Assembly (NCBI RefSeq): GCF_040537815.1
Contig: NZ_JBEWSZ010000001.1
Location: forward strand, 868,001-932,000
DNA: 64,000 nt
From: Mesorhizobium shangrilense
Lineage (GTDB): Bacteria > Pseudomonadota > Alphaproteobacteria > Rhizobiales > Rhizobiaceae
Reading direction: 5' to 3'
The notes under the pieces were generated by a model, which ran no database searches, was not told the origin of the DNA, and saw only the letters and a list, made by a program, of their open reading frames with translations. This document shows positions 8,042 through 16,708 of this stretch, piece after piece (position 1 is the first letter of the stretch; each line of letters begins with the position of its first letter). The translations under genes and the position numbers were made by a program.

Positions 8042-8671
8042 ATGACCGATATCGAGCACAAGATCGTCGACGACAGGGACGAGGAACGCCACCGTGCCAA
8101 GATGGCCAAGCGCAAGGCGGTGCAGGACGCCGAGGTGGCCGCCAAGACGGTCGAGAAGGGGCTTTTGATCGTCAACACAGGACCCGGCAAGGGCAAGACC
8201 ACAGCCGCTTTCGGTCTGGCCTTGCGGATGCTCGGCTACGGGAAGCGCGTCGGCGTCGTCCAGTTCATCAAGGGCAAATGGCATACCGGCGAGAAGGACG
8301 CCTTCGCCGCCTTCGGCGACCGCGTCGTCTGGCACACGATGGGCGAAGGGTTTACCTGGGAAACGCAGGACCTGAAGCGCGATATCGCGGCGGCTGAAGC
8401 TGCGTGGGCCAAGGTGCTCGAACTGATGGCTGATCCGTCGATCAGCCTGCTGGTGCTCGACGAGTTGAATATCGCCTTGCGCTACGACTATCTCGATCTC
8501 GAAAAAGTGGTCAACGCGCTGAAGGCGCGGCGCGAAGGGCTGCATGTCGTCGTCACCGGCCGCAATGCCAAGCCGGCGCTGGTCGAGGCCGCCGATCTGG
8601 TCACCGAAATGGGCGTGACCAAGCACCATTTTTCGGCTGGGGTGAAAGCGCAGCAGGGGATCGAGTTCTGA
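8042..8671 (+). CDS. cobO: Cob(I)yrinic acid a,c-diamide adenosyltransferase
   Basis: The 209-residue enzyme adds the 5'-deoxyadenosyl group to cob(I)yrinic acid a,c-diamide or related corrinoids. The P-loop GPGKGKTT is at residues 47-54. VVQFIKGKWHTGE, LLVLDELNIALRYDYLD and the ending MGVTKHHFSAGVKAQQGIEF match the CobA/CobO family. It starts 1 base after the cobU stop and converges with cobD 12 bases downstream. Confidence 0.94.
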   Translation: MTDIEHKIVDDRDEERHRAKMAKRKAVQDAEVAAKTVEKGLLIVNTGPGKGKTTAAFGLALRMLGYGKRVGVVQFIKGKWHTGEKDAFAAFGDRVVWHTMGEGFTWETQDLKRDIAAAEAAWAKVLELMADPSISLLVLDELNIALRYDYLDLEKVVNALKARREGLHVVVTGRNAKPALVEAADLVTEMGVTKHHFSAGVKAQQGIEF

Positions 8672-8683
8672 ACGCCGATCCCG

Positions 8684-9655
8684 TCATGCGACGATGACGA
8701 CGACCGCGACCAGACCGAACAGCCCGATCAGCAGGTAGTCGGCGACCCGATAGAGTTTCAGGGCGCGCCTTATGTCGAGGCTGTCGACTTCGCGGCGGCC
8801 GCCTTCGCCCATGAACACGTCGTCGACCATGACGCCGCCGTAGCTGCGCGGGCCGGCAAGCGCGAGGCCGAGCGCTCCGGCCATGGCCGCTTCCGGCCAG
8901 CCGGCATTGGGCGAGCGATGCTTCCTGGCGTCACGCCAGACGGCGCGCCAGGCGTTGCCTGCGTCCGCATCCCTGACGAGGAAGGCCGCCAGCACAATGA
9001 GCAGCGCTGTCAGCCTCGACGCCGGCAGGTTGATCAGGTCATCGAAACGCGCGGCGGCCCAGCCGAAGGCCTCGTGACGCGGTGTGCGGTGGCCGATCAT
9101 CGAATCGGCGGTGTTGGCGGCCTTGTAGGCGACGCCGCCGGGCAGGCCGCCAACGCCGATCCAGAAGGCGGGTGCGACGATGCCGTCAGAAAAATTCTCG
9201 GCCAGGCTTTCGATCGCCGCGCGGCCGACGCCGGCCTTGTCGAGCCTTTCCGGGTCGCGGCCAACGATCTGCGAGACGGCGATGCGGCCCATCGCCAGGC
9301 CGCCGGTCTCGAGCGCGTCGGCCACGGCCTCGACGTGCTCGTACAGGCTCTTTTGCGACAGCAGCGCGGTTGCCAGGATCGCTGTGATCACCAATCCGGC
9401 GGGCAGCATCCGCCAGAGCGCGATTTCGATGCCAAGCGCGATCACAGCAGGCAGCAGGACAATGATCAGCAGCGCGACAACACCTCGCCGGCGACGCTGC
9501 ACGTCGGAATCAGCGGCGCGGTTGAGCCTGAGGTCGAGAAAGGATATCAGCCTGCCAAACCACGTCACGGGATGGCCGATGGCGCGGAAGAGCCAGTCCG
9601 GATAGCCCAGTGCGAGTTCGATGGCCAGGGACAGGAAAGCGATCAGGACGGACAT
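8684..9655 (-). CDS. cobD: Adenosylcobinamide-phosphate synthase, membrane protein
   Basis: The 323-residue polytopic protein (CobD/CbiB family) attaches aminopropanol or its phosphate to adenosylcobyric acid. Recognisable segments are GYPDWLFRAIGHPVTWFGRL near the N-terminus, AVSQIVGRDPERLD, and SLAENFSDGIVAPAFW, with YKAANTADSMIGHR following. The start codon at 9653-9655 overlaps the start of the divergent cobC by two bases, leaving no intergenic promoter. Confidence 0.92.
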   Translation of the reverse strand: MSVLIAFLSLAIELALGYPDWLFRAIGHPVTWFGRLISFLDLRLNRAADSDVQRRRRGVVALLIIVLLPAVIALGIEIALWRMLPAGLVITAILATALLSQKSLYEHVEAVADALETGGLAMGRIAVSQIVGRDPERLDKAGVGRAAIESLAENFSDGIVAPAFWIGVGGLPGGVAYKAANTADSMIGHRTPRHEAFGWAAARFDDLINLPASRLTALLIVLAAFLVRDADAGNAWRAVWRDARKHRSPNAGWPEAAMAGALGLALAGPRSYGGVMVDDVFMGEGGRREVDSLDIRRALKLYRVADYLLIGLFGLVAVVVIVA

Positions 9656-10709
9656 GAAGCTTCTTGATGGAGCGATTGCGACAGTGGATCACGGCGGCAG
9701 TCTTGGCCGGGCGAGGGCGCTCTTTCCCAACGCACCGCAGCCTTTCGTTGATCTCTCGACGGGGATCAATCCGCACTCCTATCCGCTTTTCGACCTGCCC
9801 GCCACCGCCCTGTGGCGTCTGCCGGAAAAGACGCGCGCGCGTGAACTGGCCGAAGTCGCGGCGGGCGCCTATGGCGCGCCTTCCGCGGCGCATGTCGCGG
9901 CGGGGCCGGGAACGCAGATTCTGTTGCCGCGCGTTGCCTCCCTGGTCAGGCCCGGCAGAGCGTTGGTGCTGGGGCCGACCTATGCGGAGCATGCGCGGGC
10001 AGCAGCGATCGCAGGTCACGCGGTGACGGAGGTCGAGGATTTCGAGGTTCTTGCGGCGGCCGACCTTGCCGTGATCGTCAACCCCAACAATCCGGACGGT
10101 CGCGTCGTCTCGCGTGCGAAGCTGCTGGAGCTTGCCGCAGTATTGCGCGCCAAGGGCGGGTTGCTGGTTGTCGATGAGGCGTTCATGGATGTCGGCCCGC
10201 GCGCCGAGAGCCTAGCGGGAGATGTTGGGCAGGGCGGCATCGTAGTGCTGCGCTCTTTCGGCAAGTTCTTCGGCCTGGCCGGCCTGCGGCTGGGTTTTGC
10301 GATCTCCGATGCCCTGACGGTCGAACGGCTGGAGACACAGCTTGGCCCCTGGGCGGTTGCCGGGCCGGCGCTGGAATATGGCATCAAGGCGCTCGCCGAC
10401 ATCGGCTGGCAGGATGATATGCGAGCGTCGCTGGCCGATGCCGCTGCACGGCTGGACGGCTTGTTTGGCGGCTTCGGCGTTTCCGTCGCCGGTGGCACCA
10501 CCTTGTTTCGCTATCTTCGCCTGACGGACGCCGCCGGGCTGTTTTCAGCACTCGGTGAGCGCGGCATCCTGCTTCGTCATTTCACTGACCGTCCGCATGT
10601 GCTGCGCGCTGGTTTGCCGGGATGTCAGGAGGAATGGCTGCGGCTCGAATCGGCTCTTGCCGAATGGGCGTCACGGCGCGACGATCCGCCAAGGGAAAAG
10701 ATACGATGA
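9654..10709 (+). CDS. cobC: Threonine-phosphate decarboxylase (aminotransferase-fold, cobalamin synthesis)
   Basis: The 351-residue PLP enzyme of the CobC/CobD-decarboxylase family makes the (R)-1-aminopropan-2-ol phosphate linker for the nucleotide loop. The sequence has DLSTGINPHSYP, NPNNPDGR, VVDEAFMD (Asp174) and the PLP lysine in RSFGKFFGLAGLRLGF (Lys204). It is transcribed away from cobD with start codons overlapping (CATG at 9653-9656). The next gene starts inside its stop codon (ATGA). Confidence 0.92.
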   Translation: MKLLDGAIATVDHGGSLGRARALFPNAPQPFVDLSTGINPHSYPLFDLPATALWRLPEKTRARELAEVAAGAYGAPSAAHVAAGPGTQILLPRVASLVRPGRALVLGPTYAEHARAAAIAGHAVTEVEDFEVLAAADLAVIVNPNNPDGRVVSRAKLLELAAVLRAKGGLLVVDEAFMDVGPRAESLAGDVGQGGIVVLRSFGKFFGLAGLRLGFAISDALTVERLETQLGPWAVAGPALEYGIKALADIGWQDDMRASLADAAARLDGLFGGFGVSVAGGTTLFRYLRLTDAAGLFSALGERGILLRHFTDRPHVLRAGLPGCQEEWLRLESALAEWASRRDDPPREKIR

Positions 10710-11215
10710 TCCATGTCTGTTCACTGGCGAAGGTCGAGGAGACGGTGGCAAGGACCGGCGCCGCCCGGTTGCTTTCGCTGTTGTCCGCCGGCACGGAGGT
10801 GACGCGCCCGGCATCGATCGCCAGGGAAAACCACCTGCATCTTGTCATGCATGACATCGCGGTGGCGCAGGACGGCATGACCATGCCGGGCGAAGAGCAT
10901 GTGCTCGACATGCTCGACTTTGGCCGCCAGTGGGATCGCACACGACCGCTGGTCATACATTGCTATGCGGGCATCAGCCGTTCGACAGCCTCGGCCTACA
11001 TTATCGCCGCCGCGCTGGCACCGCAGCGCGACGAGGTGGAACTGGCGAGGACGCTGCGCCAATTATCGCCATCGGCGACGCCCAATCCGCGCCTGATCGC
11101 GGTCGCCGACGCGCTGCTCGATCGCAAGGGCCGCATGGTCGAGGCGATCCAGGCGATAGGCCGTGGCGCCGATGCCTTCGAGGGCACGCCTTTCGAACTG
11201 AAGATCGAAGGTTAG
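10706..11215 (+). CDS. Dual-specificity / tyrosine-type protein phosphatase
   Basis: This 169-residue protein carries the CX5R phosphatase loop HCYAGISRST (Cys86, Arg92), the nucleophile and phosphate-binding arginine of cysteine-based phosphatases. A candidate general-acid aspartate lies around Asp50-Asp56. The start overlaps the cobC stop by 4 bases, so expression is coupled with cobalamin synthesis. It could dephosphorylate a small molecule rather than protein; removal of the phosphate from a cobalamin intermediate is a speculative possibility. Confidence 0.82.
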   Translation: MIHVCSLAKVEETVARTGAARLLSLLSAGTEVTRPASIARENHLHLVMHDIAVAQDGMTMPGEEHVLDMLDFGRQWDRTRPLVIHCYAGISRSTASAYIIAAALAPQRDEVELARTLRQLSPSATPNPRLIAVADALLDRKGRMVEAIQAIGRGADAFEGTPFELKIEG

Positions 11216-12015
11216 CTCAGCCAGTCGGCGAGCTTTGCCTTGCGCACATCCCTCAGCAGGCTGATGAAACCATCGGCCTGATGCTCGGCGGTCAGCCGGC
11301 CTTTTTCCGCCGTGGCGATGCTGGCATCGCCGACGACGCCGTTCGGGTTGAGATCGCCTGCGATCCAGGCGAAGGCATGCGTGCCGGTGTGGCGCAGCAG
11401 CGAGAATTCCTTTTCGGCCTTGGCGACATTGGAGACGAAATTGTCGGCCTTGCCCATGTCGACGAGGTCGGGCCGGAAATGCAGCATCAGCGAGGTCTCG
11501 ACATCGCCGCCGTGGATGCCGTGGCGGTCCTCGAGTTCGGTGTACATGCCGGCCGGCCGGCCGAAGCGCTGCCAGCTGGTCTTCACCGCCAGCATCCTTT
11601 CGCGCACGCGCAACTCGCGGGTGATGATGCCCATGATCTCCTCATTGCCACCATGCGAGTTGACGACGATGAGCTTGCGCACGCCGGCCCGCGCGATCGA
11701 CAGGCCAAGCTCCGTCCAGGCCTCGACCAATGTCGTTGCAGGCAAGGTGAGGGTGCCCGGCGCATGCAGGTGCTCGTTCGACTTGCCGATCGCCTGCACC
11801 GGCAGGATGCGGATGTCGAGATCATCGGGCAAGCGGGCGATGACCGTGTCGAGCATGCCGTTCATGATCGATGTGTCGGTCGAGACGGGGAGGTGCGGAC
11901 CGTGCTGTTCGATCGCCGCCACCGGCAGCACGGCGATGGTCGCCTCGGGATCGATCGAGGCATATTCGGTGGTCCGGTAGTCGCCCCACCACACGCGTCT
12001 CTTCGCAACAGTCAT
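11212..12015 (-). CDS. Creatininase-family amidohydrolase
   Basis: The 267-residue protein belongs to the creatinine amidohydrolase / FAPy deformylase family. Probable metal ligands are visible in EQHGPHLPVSTD (Glu36, His38, Asp47), NSHGGNEE (His121) and HGGDVETS (Glu173). Members open cyclic amides such as creatinine, or cleave formamides in riboflavin degradation and mycofactocin maturation, so the substrate is uncertain. The ATG at 12013-12015 is chosen because upstream sequence has no family similarity. The gene ends in a 4-base tail-to-tail overlap with the phosphatase gene and follows the Rid-family gene on the same strand. Confidence 0.82.
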   Translation of the reverse strand: MTVAKRRVWWGDYRTTEYASIDPEATIAVLPVAAIEQHGPHLPVSTDTSIMNGMLDTVIARLPDDLDIRILPVQAIGKSNEHLHAPGTLTLPATTLVEAWTELGLSIARAGVRKLIVVNSHGGNEEIMGIITRELRVRERMLAVKTSWQRFGRPAGMYTELEDRHGIHGGDVETSLMLHFRPDLVDMGKADNFVSNVAKAEKEFSLLRHTGTHAFAWIAGDLNPNGVVGDASIATAEKGRLTAEHQADGFISLLRDVRKAKLADWLS

Positions 12016-12070
12016 ATCGTGCCTCTTGAATGGTCGGGGCAGACCTAGCGCGGGAAGCGCGGCCTGTCGA

Positions 12071-12454
12071 TCACCCCGCCGCGATGGCCTCGACCTCGAC
12101 CTTGAATTCCGGCCGGGCAAAGCCGGAGACGATCATCAGCGTCGAGGCCGGCGCGGGGCTGGAGAACAGCCTGTCGCGGACGTCCATATAGGGCCGCAGA
12201 TGCGCCCGGTCGGTGACATAGGCGTTGATGCGCACGATATCTGAAAGCCCGAGGCCAGCCTCGCCCAGAACCGCGGCGATGTTTTGAAAGCAAAGCTCGG
12301 CCTGAGCGCCGGCATCCTCGGGGATCCGGTCATCCGCTGTGATGGCGACCTGGCCCGAACACAGCACCAGCCGCTTGCCGGCGGGAACCTCGACGCCGTG
12401 GCTGTAGTGGGCGAAGGGCGGCTTGATCGACTTCGGTGTGAGGAATTTGAACAT
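12071..12454 (-). CDS. Rid-family (YjgF/UK114) protein
   Basis: The 127-residue protein shows the Rid fold signatures LVLCSGQVAITADD, DAGAQAELCFQNIAAVLGEAGL and DIVRINAYVTD, ending in VEVEAIAAG. Trimeric Rid proteins hydrolyse reactive enamines and imines, or act as deaminases in pyrimidine and amine catabolism. It is divergent from the N-compound importer and deaminase operon that starts at 12720 and upstream of the creatininase-like gene, so a role in detoxifying an intermediate of that pathway is plausible. The key RidA arginine is not at its usual place (FARPEFKVEV), so it is not canonical RidA. Confidence 0.85.
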   Translation of the reverse strand: MFKFLTPKSIKPPFAHYSHGVEVPAGKRLVLCSGQVAITADDRIPEDAGAQAELCFQNIAAVLGEAGLGLSDIVRINAYVTDRAHLRPYMDVRDRLFSSPAPASTLMIVSGFARPEFKVEVEAIAAG

Positions 12455-12641
12455 GGCAATCTCCGTTTCGAGGCCAGCCTAAGGCGGTAGCGGTGACATC
12501 TTCAAGATGGCGGTTCATGTCGTCGGCGCGATTGTGGACAGCAGTTCAAAAAATAGGCACGATGCCTTTCGTACAGCATGACCCGTTCGCCCTTGACGCG
12601 TGACTGCGATGCAAGCGGGCGGTCCCGGCACGAGGGGCCGG

Positions 12642-12657
12642 TGGCATGTGTCTTGCT
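12642..12657 (+). promoter_or_regulatory. Sigma-54 (RpoN) promoter, near-consensus
   Basis: TGGCATGTGTCTTGCT matches the sigma-54 pattern TGGCAYR-N4-TTGCW. The invariant GG (12643-12644) and GC (12655-12656) are separated by exactly 10 bases. The expected start of transcription near 12668 leaves a leader of about 50 bases before the ATG of the substrate-binding protein at 12720. The activator is not identified; I did not see a clear NtrC site upstream. Confidence 0.7.
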
Positions 12658-12719
12658 TCTTGAACCAATGGTGTCGAGCCCGGCGTGGAACGTGCCGGAG
12701 CAAACAGAGGGTGGTCTCG

Positions 12720-13724
12720 ATGTACGGAAGACGGAAGATTTCGGCGGGCGCGATCGCGCTGCTCGCGGCCAGCACGTTTGGAGCGGCCGCCAATGAGAAG
12801 GTCACCTTCGGCACCAACTGGCTGGCCGAGCCGGAGCATGGCGGATACTATCAGGCCATTGCCGACGGAACCTATGCCGCCTGTGGCCTCGACGTCACCA
12901 TCATGCAGGGCGGTCCGCAGGTCAGCGGCAGGCCGATGCTGCTTGCCGGAAAGATCGACTTCTACATGGGCGGCAACCTGCTTTCGGCTTTCGACGCCGT
13001 GCAGCAGGGCATTCCGATGCGCGTGGTGGCCGCCGATTTCCAGAAGGACCCGCAGGTGATGATGTCGCAGCCCGGCCAGGGGCTCGACACATGGGACGAC
13101 CTGAAGAACGCCGACCAGTACATACTGGGCGACGAGGGCGCGCAGACATTTTTCCAGTGGATGATCACCGATCTCGGCTTCGACGCCACCAAGCGCGTGC
13201 CCTACACCTTCAATCCGGCGCCGTTCATCGCCAACAAGAAGTCGATCCAGCAGGGCTACGTCACCTCCGAGCCGTTCGCGGTCAAGAAGGCGGGCGGTTT
13301 CATGCCCGACCAGTTCCTGCTGGCCGACTATGGTTGGGACACCTACGCGACGACGGTCGAGGTCATGCAGGACACGATCGACAAGCGCCCGGAGGTCGTC
13401 CAGTGCTTCGTCGATGGCTCGGCCAAGGGCTGGTACAAATATCTCTACGGCGACAACAAGGCCGCCAACGACATGATCAAGAAGGACAATCCGGACATGA
13501 CGGATGAGCAGATCGCCTTCTCGATCGAACAGCTGAAGAAATTCGGCATCGTTGATTCCGGCGATAGCGAGAAGCTGGGCATTGGCGCCATGACCGATGC
13601 GCGCATCCAGAGTTTTTATGACAAGATGGTCAAGGCCAAGGTCACGCCCGCGGGCATCGATATCAAGAAGGCCTACACGCTGGCCTTCATCAACAAGGGT
13701 GTCGGGCTCGACCTGAAGAAATAG
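12720..13724 (+). CDS. ABC transporter substrate-binding protein, NMT1/THI5-like
   Basis: The 334-residue protein begins with a signal peptide (MYGRRKISAGAIALLAASTF, cleavage near AAA-NE) and continues with VTFGTNWLAEPEHGGYYQAI, the NMT1-like periplasmic binding fold used for pyrimidine precursors and related N-compounds. The ATG at 12720 follows AGAGGG at a suitable distance; an upstream reading lacks a signal peptide. It is the first gene of a seven-gene operon behind a sigma-54 promoter and is followed by ATPase and permease genes. The ligand is probably a nitrogen-containing ring compound, inferred from the deaminase downstream. Confidence 0.88.
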   Translation: MYGRRKISAGAIALLAASTFGAAANEKVTFGTNWLAEPEHGGYYQAIADGTYAACGLDVTIMQGGPQVSGRPMLLAGKIDFYMGGNLLSAFDAVQQGIPMRVVAADFQKDPQVMMSQPGQGLDTWDDLKNADQYILGDEGAQTFFQWMITDLGFDATKRVPYTFNPAPFIANKKSIQQGYVTSEPFAVKKAGGFMPDQFLLADYGWDTYATTVEVMQDTIDKRPEVVQCFVDGSAKGWYKYLYGDNKAANDMIKKDNPDMTDEQIAFSIEQLKKFGIVDSGDSEKLGIGAMTDARIQSFYDKMVKAKVTPAGIDIKKAYTLAFINKGVGLDLKK

Positions 13725-13736
13725 GCCGGGTCGCTG

Positions 13737-14564
13737 ATGATGCAGGAAAAATTGGCGCAAGCGCCAACGGCCTGGGGAACTCGCCCGACGTTGCTGGCCT
13801 TGCGCGGCGTCGGCAAGGTGTTTTCCAACGGCGTGACGGCGCTCGACAATGTCGACCTGACGATCCGGGACGGCGATTTTCTCAGCCTTCTCGGTCCTTC
13901 CGGATGCGGCAAGTCGACGGCGCTGCGGCTGATTGCCGGCCTGTCGACGCCGACTTCCGGCCTGCTCGACTGGCGTGGCGGCGGCTCGCTTGACCGCTCC
14001 AACATCGGCTTCGTCTTCCAGGAACCGACACTGCTGCCCTGGGCCGATGTCTTCGACAATGTCTGGCTGCCGCTGCGGCTCAAGGGTATTTCGCGGACAC
14101 AGGCGGCGCCGGCGGTCAACGAGATGTTGGCGCGGGTCCACCTGACGGGCTTTGAAAAGGCGGTGCCGCGCGAGCTTTCCGGCGGCATGAAGATGCGCGT
14201 CTCGATCGCCCGCGCCATGGTAACCAAGCCGCGCGTGCTCTTGATGGATGAGCCGTTCGCGGCGCTGGACGAGATCACCCGCTTCAAGCTGAACAACGAT
14301 CTCTTGGAACTGTGGCAGGACGAGCGCTTCACCGTCGTCTTCGTCACCCACAGCGTGTTCGAAAGCGTTTTCCTGTCCAACCGGATCGTCGTCATGGCGG
14401 CGCGGCCGGGCAGGGTGTTCGATGAACTCACGGTAGAGGCGGCCTATCCGCGCGACGAGATCTTTCGTACCTCGCCCGACTATGCAGCGCTCTGCCGCCA
14501 GGCCTCCGACGTTTTGGTCAACGCCATCAATTCAACCGCGGGGTCGCATCATGACGGCCATTGA
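13737..14564 (+). CDS. ABC transporter ATP-binding protein
   Basis: The 275-residue nucleotide-binding subunit of a NitT/TauT-type importer has Walker A GPSGCGKST (53-61), Q-loop FVFQEPTLLPW (about 93-102), signature LSGGMKMR (about 147-154), Walker B VLLMDEPFAALDE and the switch histidine in FVTHSVFES. It starts 12 bases after the binding protein gene and overlaps the permease gene by 14 bases. It energises uptake through the permease that follows. Confidence 0.93.
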   Translation: MMQEKLAQAPTAWGTRPTLLALRGVGKVFSNGVTALDNVDLTIRDGDFLSLLGPSGCGKSTALRLIAGLSTPTSGLLDWRGGGSLDRSNIGFVFQEPTLLPWADVFDNVWLPLRLKGISRTQAAPAVNEMLARVHLTGFEKAVPRELSGGMKMRVSIARAMVTKPRVLLMDEPFAALDEITRFKLNNDLLELWQDERFTVVFVTHSVFESVFLSNRIVVMAARPGRVFDELTVEAAYPRDEIFRTSPDYAALCRQASDVLVNAINSTAGSHHDGH

Positions 14565-15402
14565 AGACGGTGCGGTGAAGCTCGATCCCGAAGAGGCGCG
14601 CCGCGTACGCGAGGACCGGCTGGAGCGCATAGGTCGATGGGTGCTGCCACTGGCGATCATGATCCTGGCCATCTGGCTGTGGGATCGCATCTGCGTCTGG
14701 AACGACATCCCGAAATACATCCTGCCGCGCCCCGGCGTGGTGCTGCAGACGCTGCATGATGATGCCGGGCTCTTGTTCTCCTCGCTGTTGGTGACGCTCA
14801 GGATCACCTTCCTCAGCCTTGCGCTCGCCGTCATCGGCGGGGTCGGACTGTCGGTGTTGTTCGCGCAGTCGAAATGGGTTGAGATGTCGTTCTTCCCGTT
14901 CGCCATCGTCCTGCAGGTGACGCCGATCGTCGCCATCTTCCCGCTGATCAACATCTATGTCGGCAACCAGACGACCAAGCTGCTGCTCTGCGCCTGGATC
15001 GTCGCCTTCTTCCCGATCCTGTCCAACACCACGCTTGGCCTCAATTCCGTCGACCGCAACCTGCTGGACATGTTCAAGCTCAACGGCGCGACGCGATGGC
15101 AACAGTTGCGCTACCTCCGGCTGCCGGCGGCGATGCCCTATTTCCTCGGTGGATTGAAGATCGCCGGCGGCCTGTCGCTGATCGGTGCGGTCGTGGCGGA
15201 GTTTGTGGCCGGCGCGCAGGGGCAGTCATCAGGGCTTGCCTCGCGCATCATCGAGGCCGGCTACCGGCTCAACGCGCCGCGCCTGTTCGCGGCGCTGATC
15301 CTGATTTCGCTCACCGGCATCCTGATCTTCCTTGTGCTGTCGCTGATTTCGCATTTCATTCTCAGGCGCTGGCACGAAAGCGCACTGAAGCAGGAGCGGT
15401 AA
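14551..15402 (+). CDS. ABC transporter permease
   Basis: The 283-residue membrane subunit has about six transmembrane segments and the binding-protein-dependent permease EAA-type loop near LDMFKLNGATRWQQLRYLRLPAA, which contacts the ATPase. The ATG at 14551 gives a cytoplasmic N-terminus of about 30 charged residues before the first membrane helix. It overlaps the ATPase gene and is followed 4 bases later by the deaminase gene. Confidence 0.92.
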   Translation: MTAIEDGAVKLDPEEARRVREDRLERIGRWVLPLAIMILAIWLWDRICVWNDIPKYILPRPGVVLQTLHDDAGLLFSSLLVTLRITFLSLALAVIGGVGLSVLFAQSKWVEMSFFPFAIVLQVTPIVAIFPLINIYVGNQTTKLLLCAWIVAFFPILSNTTLGLNSVDRNLLDMFKLNGATRWQQLRYLRLPAAMPYFLGGLKIAGGLSLIGAVVAEFVAGAQGQSSGLASRIIEAGYRLNAPRLFAALILISLTGILIFLVLSLISHFILRRWHESALKQER

Positions 15403-15406
15403 GTCC

Positions 15407-16708
15407 TTGATTCCCAATTCTGGTTCATACCGGCTCACCAATGTCCGGCTTCATGCGTCCGTGACACCAGGCCTTGCAGCGACATTCGATGGCGACGGCT
15501 TTGCGCTGGCCGATATCACCGTCGCTGACGGCAGGATTTCCAGTCTCTCGGCGCATAGTCGCACAGCGGCGCCGGCCGGCGCCGTCGACCTTGCCGGCCG
15601 CATCGTGCTGCCGTGCTTCGTCGACTGCCATACCCATATCGACAAGGGCCATATCTGGCCGAGAAAACCCAATCCCGACGGCACGTTCATGGGCGCGCTG
15701 AACGCCACCGGCGCTGACCGCGCCGCGCGCTGGAGCGCGGAGGATGTCGCTCGACGCATGGATTTCTCGCTGCGCTGCGCCTACGCGCACGGTACGAAGG
15801 CGTTGCGGACCCATCTCGACAGCGTGGCGCCGCAGGAAGAAATCTCCTGGCCGGTGTTCGAGACGATGCGCGAAACATGGCGTGGGCGCATCGAACTGCA
15901 GGCGGCCTGCCTGATCGGTATCGAAGGCGTGCGCGAAAAGGCATGGTTCGAGGGCCTGGCTAACCGAGTGGCGGCCGCCAAGGGCGTGCTTGGTGTCGTC
16001 ACCTATATGGTGCCGGACCTGGAGGCGCTTCTTGACCAGGTGTTCGCGCAAGCGATCAAGCACGGCCTCGATCTCGATTTCCATGCCGACGAGACCGACG
16101 ACATCGCCGCGATCTCGCTGAAGAAGATCGCGGAGGCCGCGCTCTGGAATGGCTTCGAGGGCAATATCCTCGTCGGCCATTGCTGCTCGCTGGCGCGCCA
16201 GCCCGACCTCGACGTACACGCCACGCTGGACAAGGTTGCCAAGGCCGGACTGGCGGTAGTGTCGCTGCCGATGTGCAATCTCTACCTTCAGGATCGGCGC
16301 GCTGACCACACCACGCCGCGCTGGCGCGGCGTGACGTTGCTGCACGAGATGAAGGCGCGGGGCATTCCGGTTGCCGTCGCCTCCGACAACACGCGCGATC
16401 CGTTCTATGCCTATGGCGATCTCGACATGCTGGAAGTCTACCGCATGGCGACGCGCATCCTGCATTTCGATCATCCGGTCGCCGACTGGCCGCAAGCGGT
16501 GACAGCGACACCGGCCAGGGTGATGCGGCTCGATGGTGTCGGCATCCTTGCTGCCGGCGGGCCTGCCGACTTCATCCTGTTCAAAGGTCGAAGCTGGACG
16601 GAATTGCTGTCGCGGCCCGAATCGGATCGCATCGTCGTGCGCGGAGGGCGTGCGATCGACCGGCAATTGCCTGATTATGCCGAACTCGACGAGCTGATGG
16701 TGAAATGA
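15407..16708 (+). CDS. Cytosine deaminase-like amidohydrolase (CodA type)
   Basis: The 433-residue amidohydrolase-superfamily protein has the metal ligands of CodA: DCHTHIDK (His75, His77), DFHADETDD (His226, with Glu229 as proton shuttle), VGHCCSL (His258) and ASDNTRDPF (Asp327). These hydrolyse an exocyclic amine or ring amide of a nitrogen heterocycle. The start is a TTG at 15407, with AGGAG at 15391-15395; no in-frame ATG precedes the metal site. It sits in an importer operon with oxidative genes, so the substrate may be a modified pyrimidine, creatinine-like or other cyclic amide rather than cytosine. Confidence 0.82.
   Translation: MIPNSGSYRLTNVRLHASVTPGLAATFDGDGFALADITVADGRISSLSAHSRTAAPAGAVDLAGRIVLPCFVDCHTHIDKGHIWPRKPNPDGTFMGALNATGADRAARWSAEDVARRMDFSLRCAYAHGTKALRTHLDSVAPQEEISWPVFETMRETWRGRIELQAACLIGIEGVREKAWFEGLANRVAAAKGVLGVVTYMVPDLEALLDQVFAQAIKHGLDLDFHADETDDIAAISLKKIAEAALWNGFEGNILVGHCCSLARQPDLDVHATLDKVAKAGLAVVSLPMCNLYLQDRRADHTTPRWRGVTLLHEMKARGIPVAVASDNTRDPFYAYGDLDMLEVYRMATRILHFDHPVADWPQAVTATPARVMRLDGVGILAAGGPADFILFKGRSWTELLSRPESDRIVVRGGRAIDRQLPDYAELDELMVK

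Noticed and set aside
12455..12641. NtrC-type enhancer site upstream of the sigma-54 promoter
   Set aside because: Only a short GGCA-CGA-TGCC palindrome was seen; it does not match the GCACC-N-GGTGC pattern well enough.
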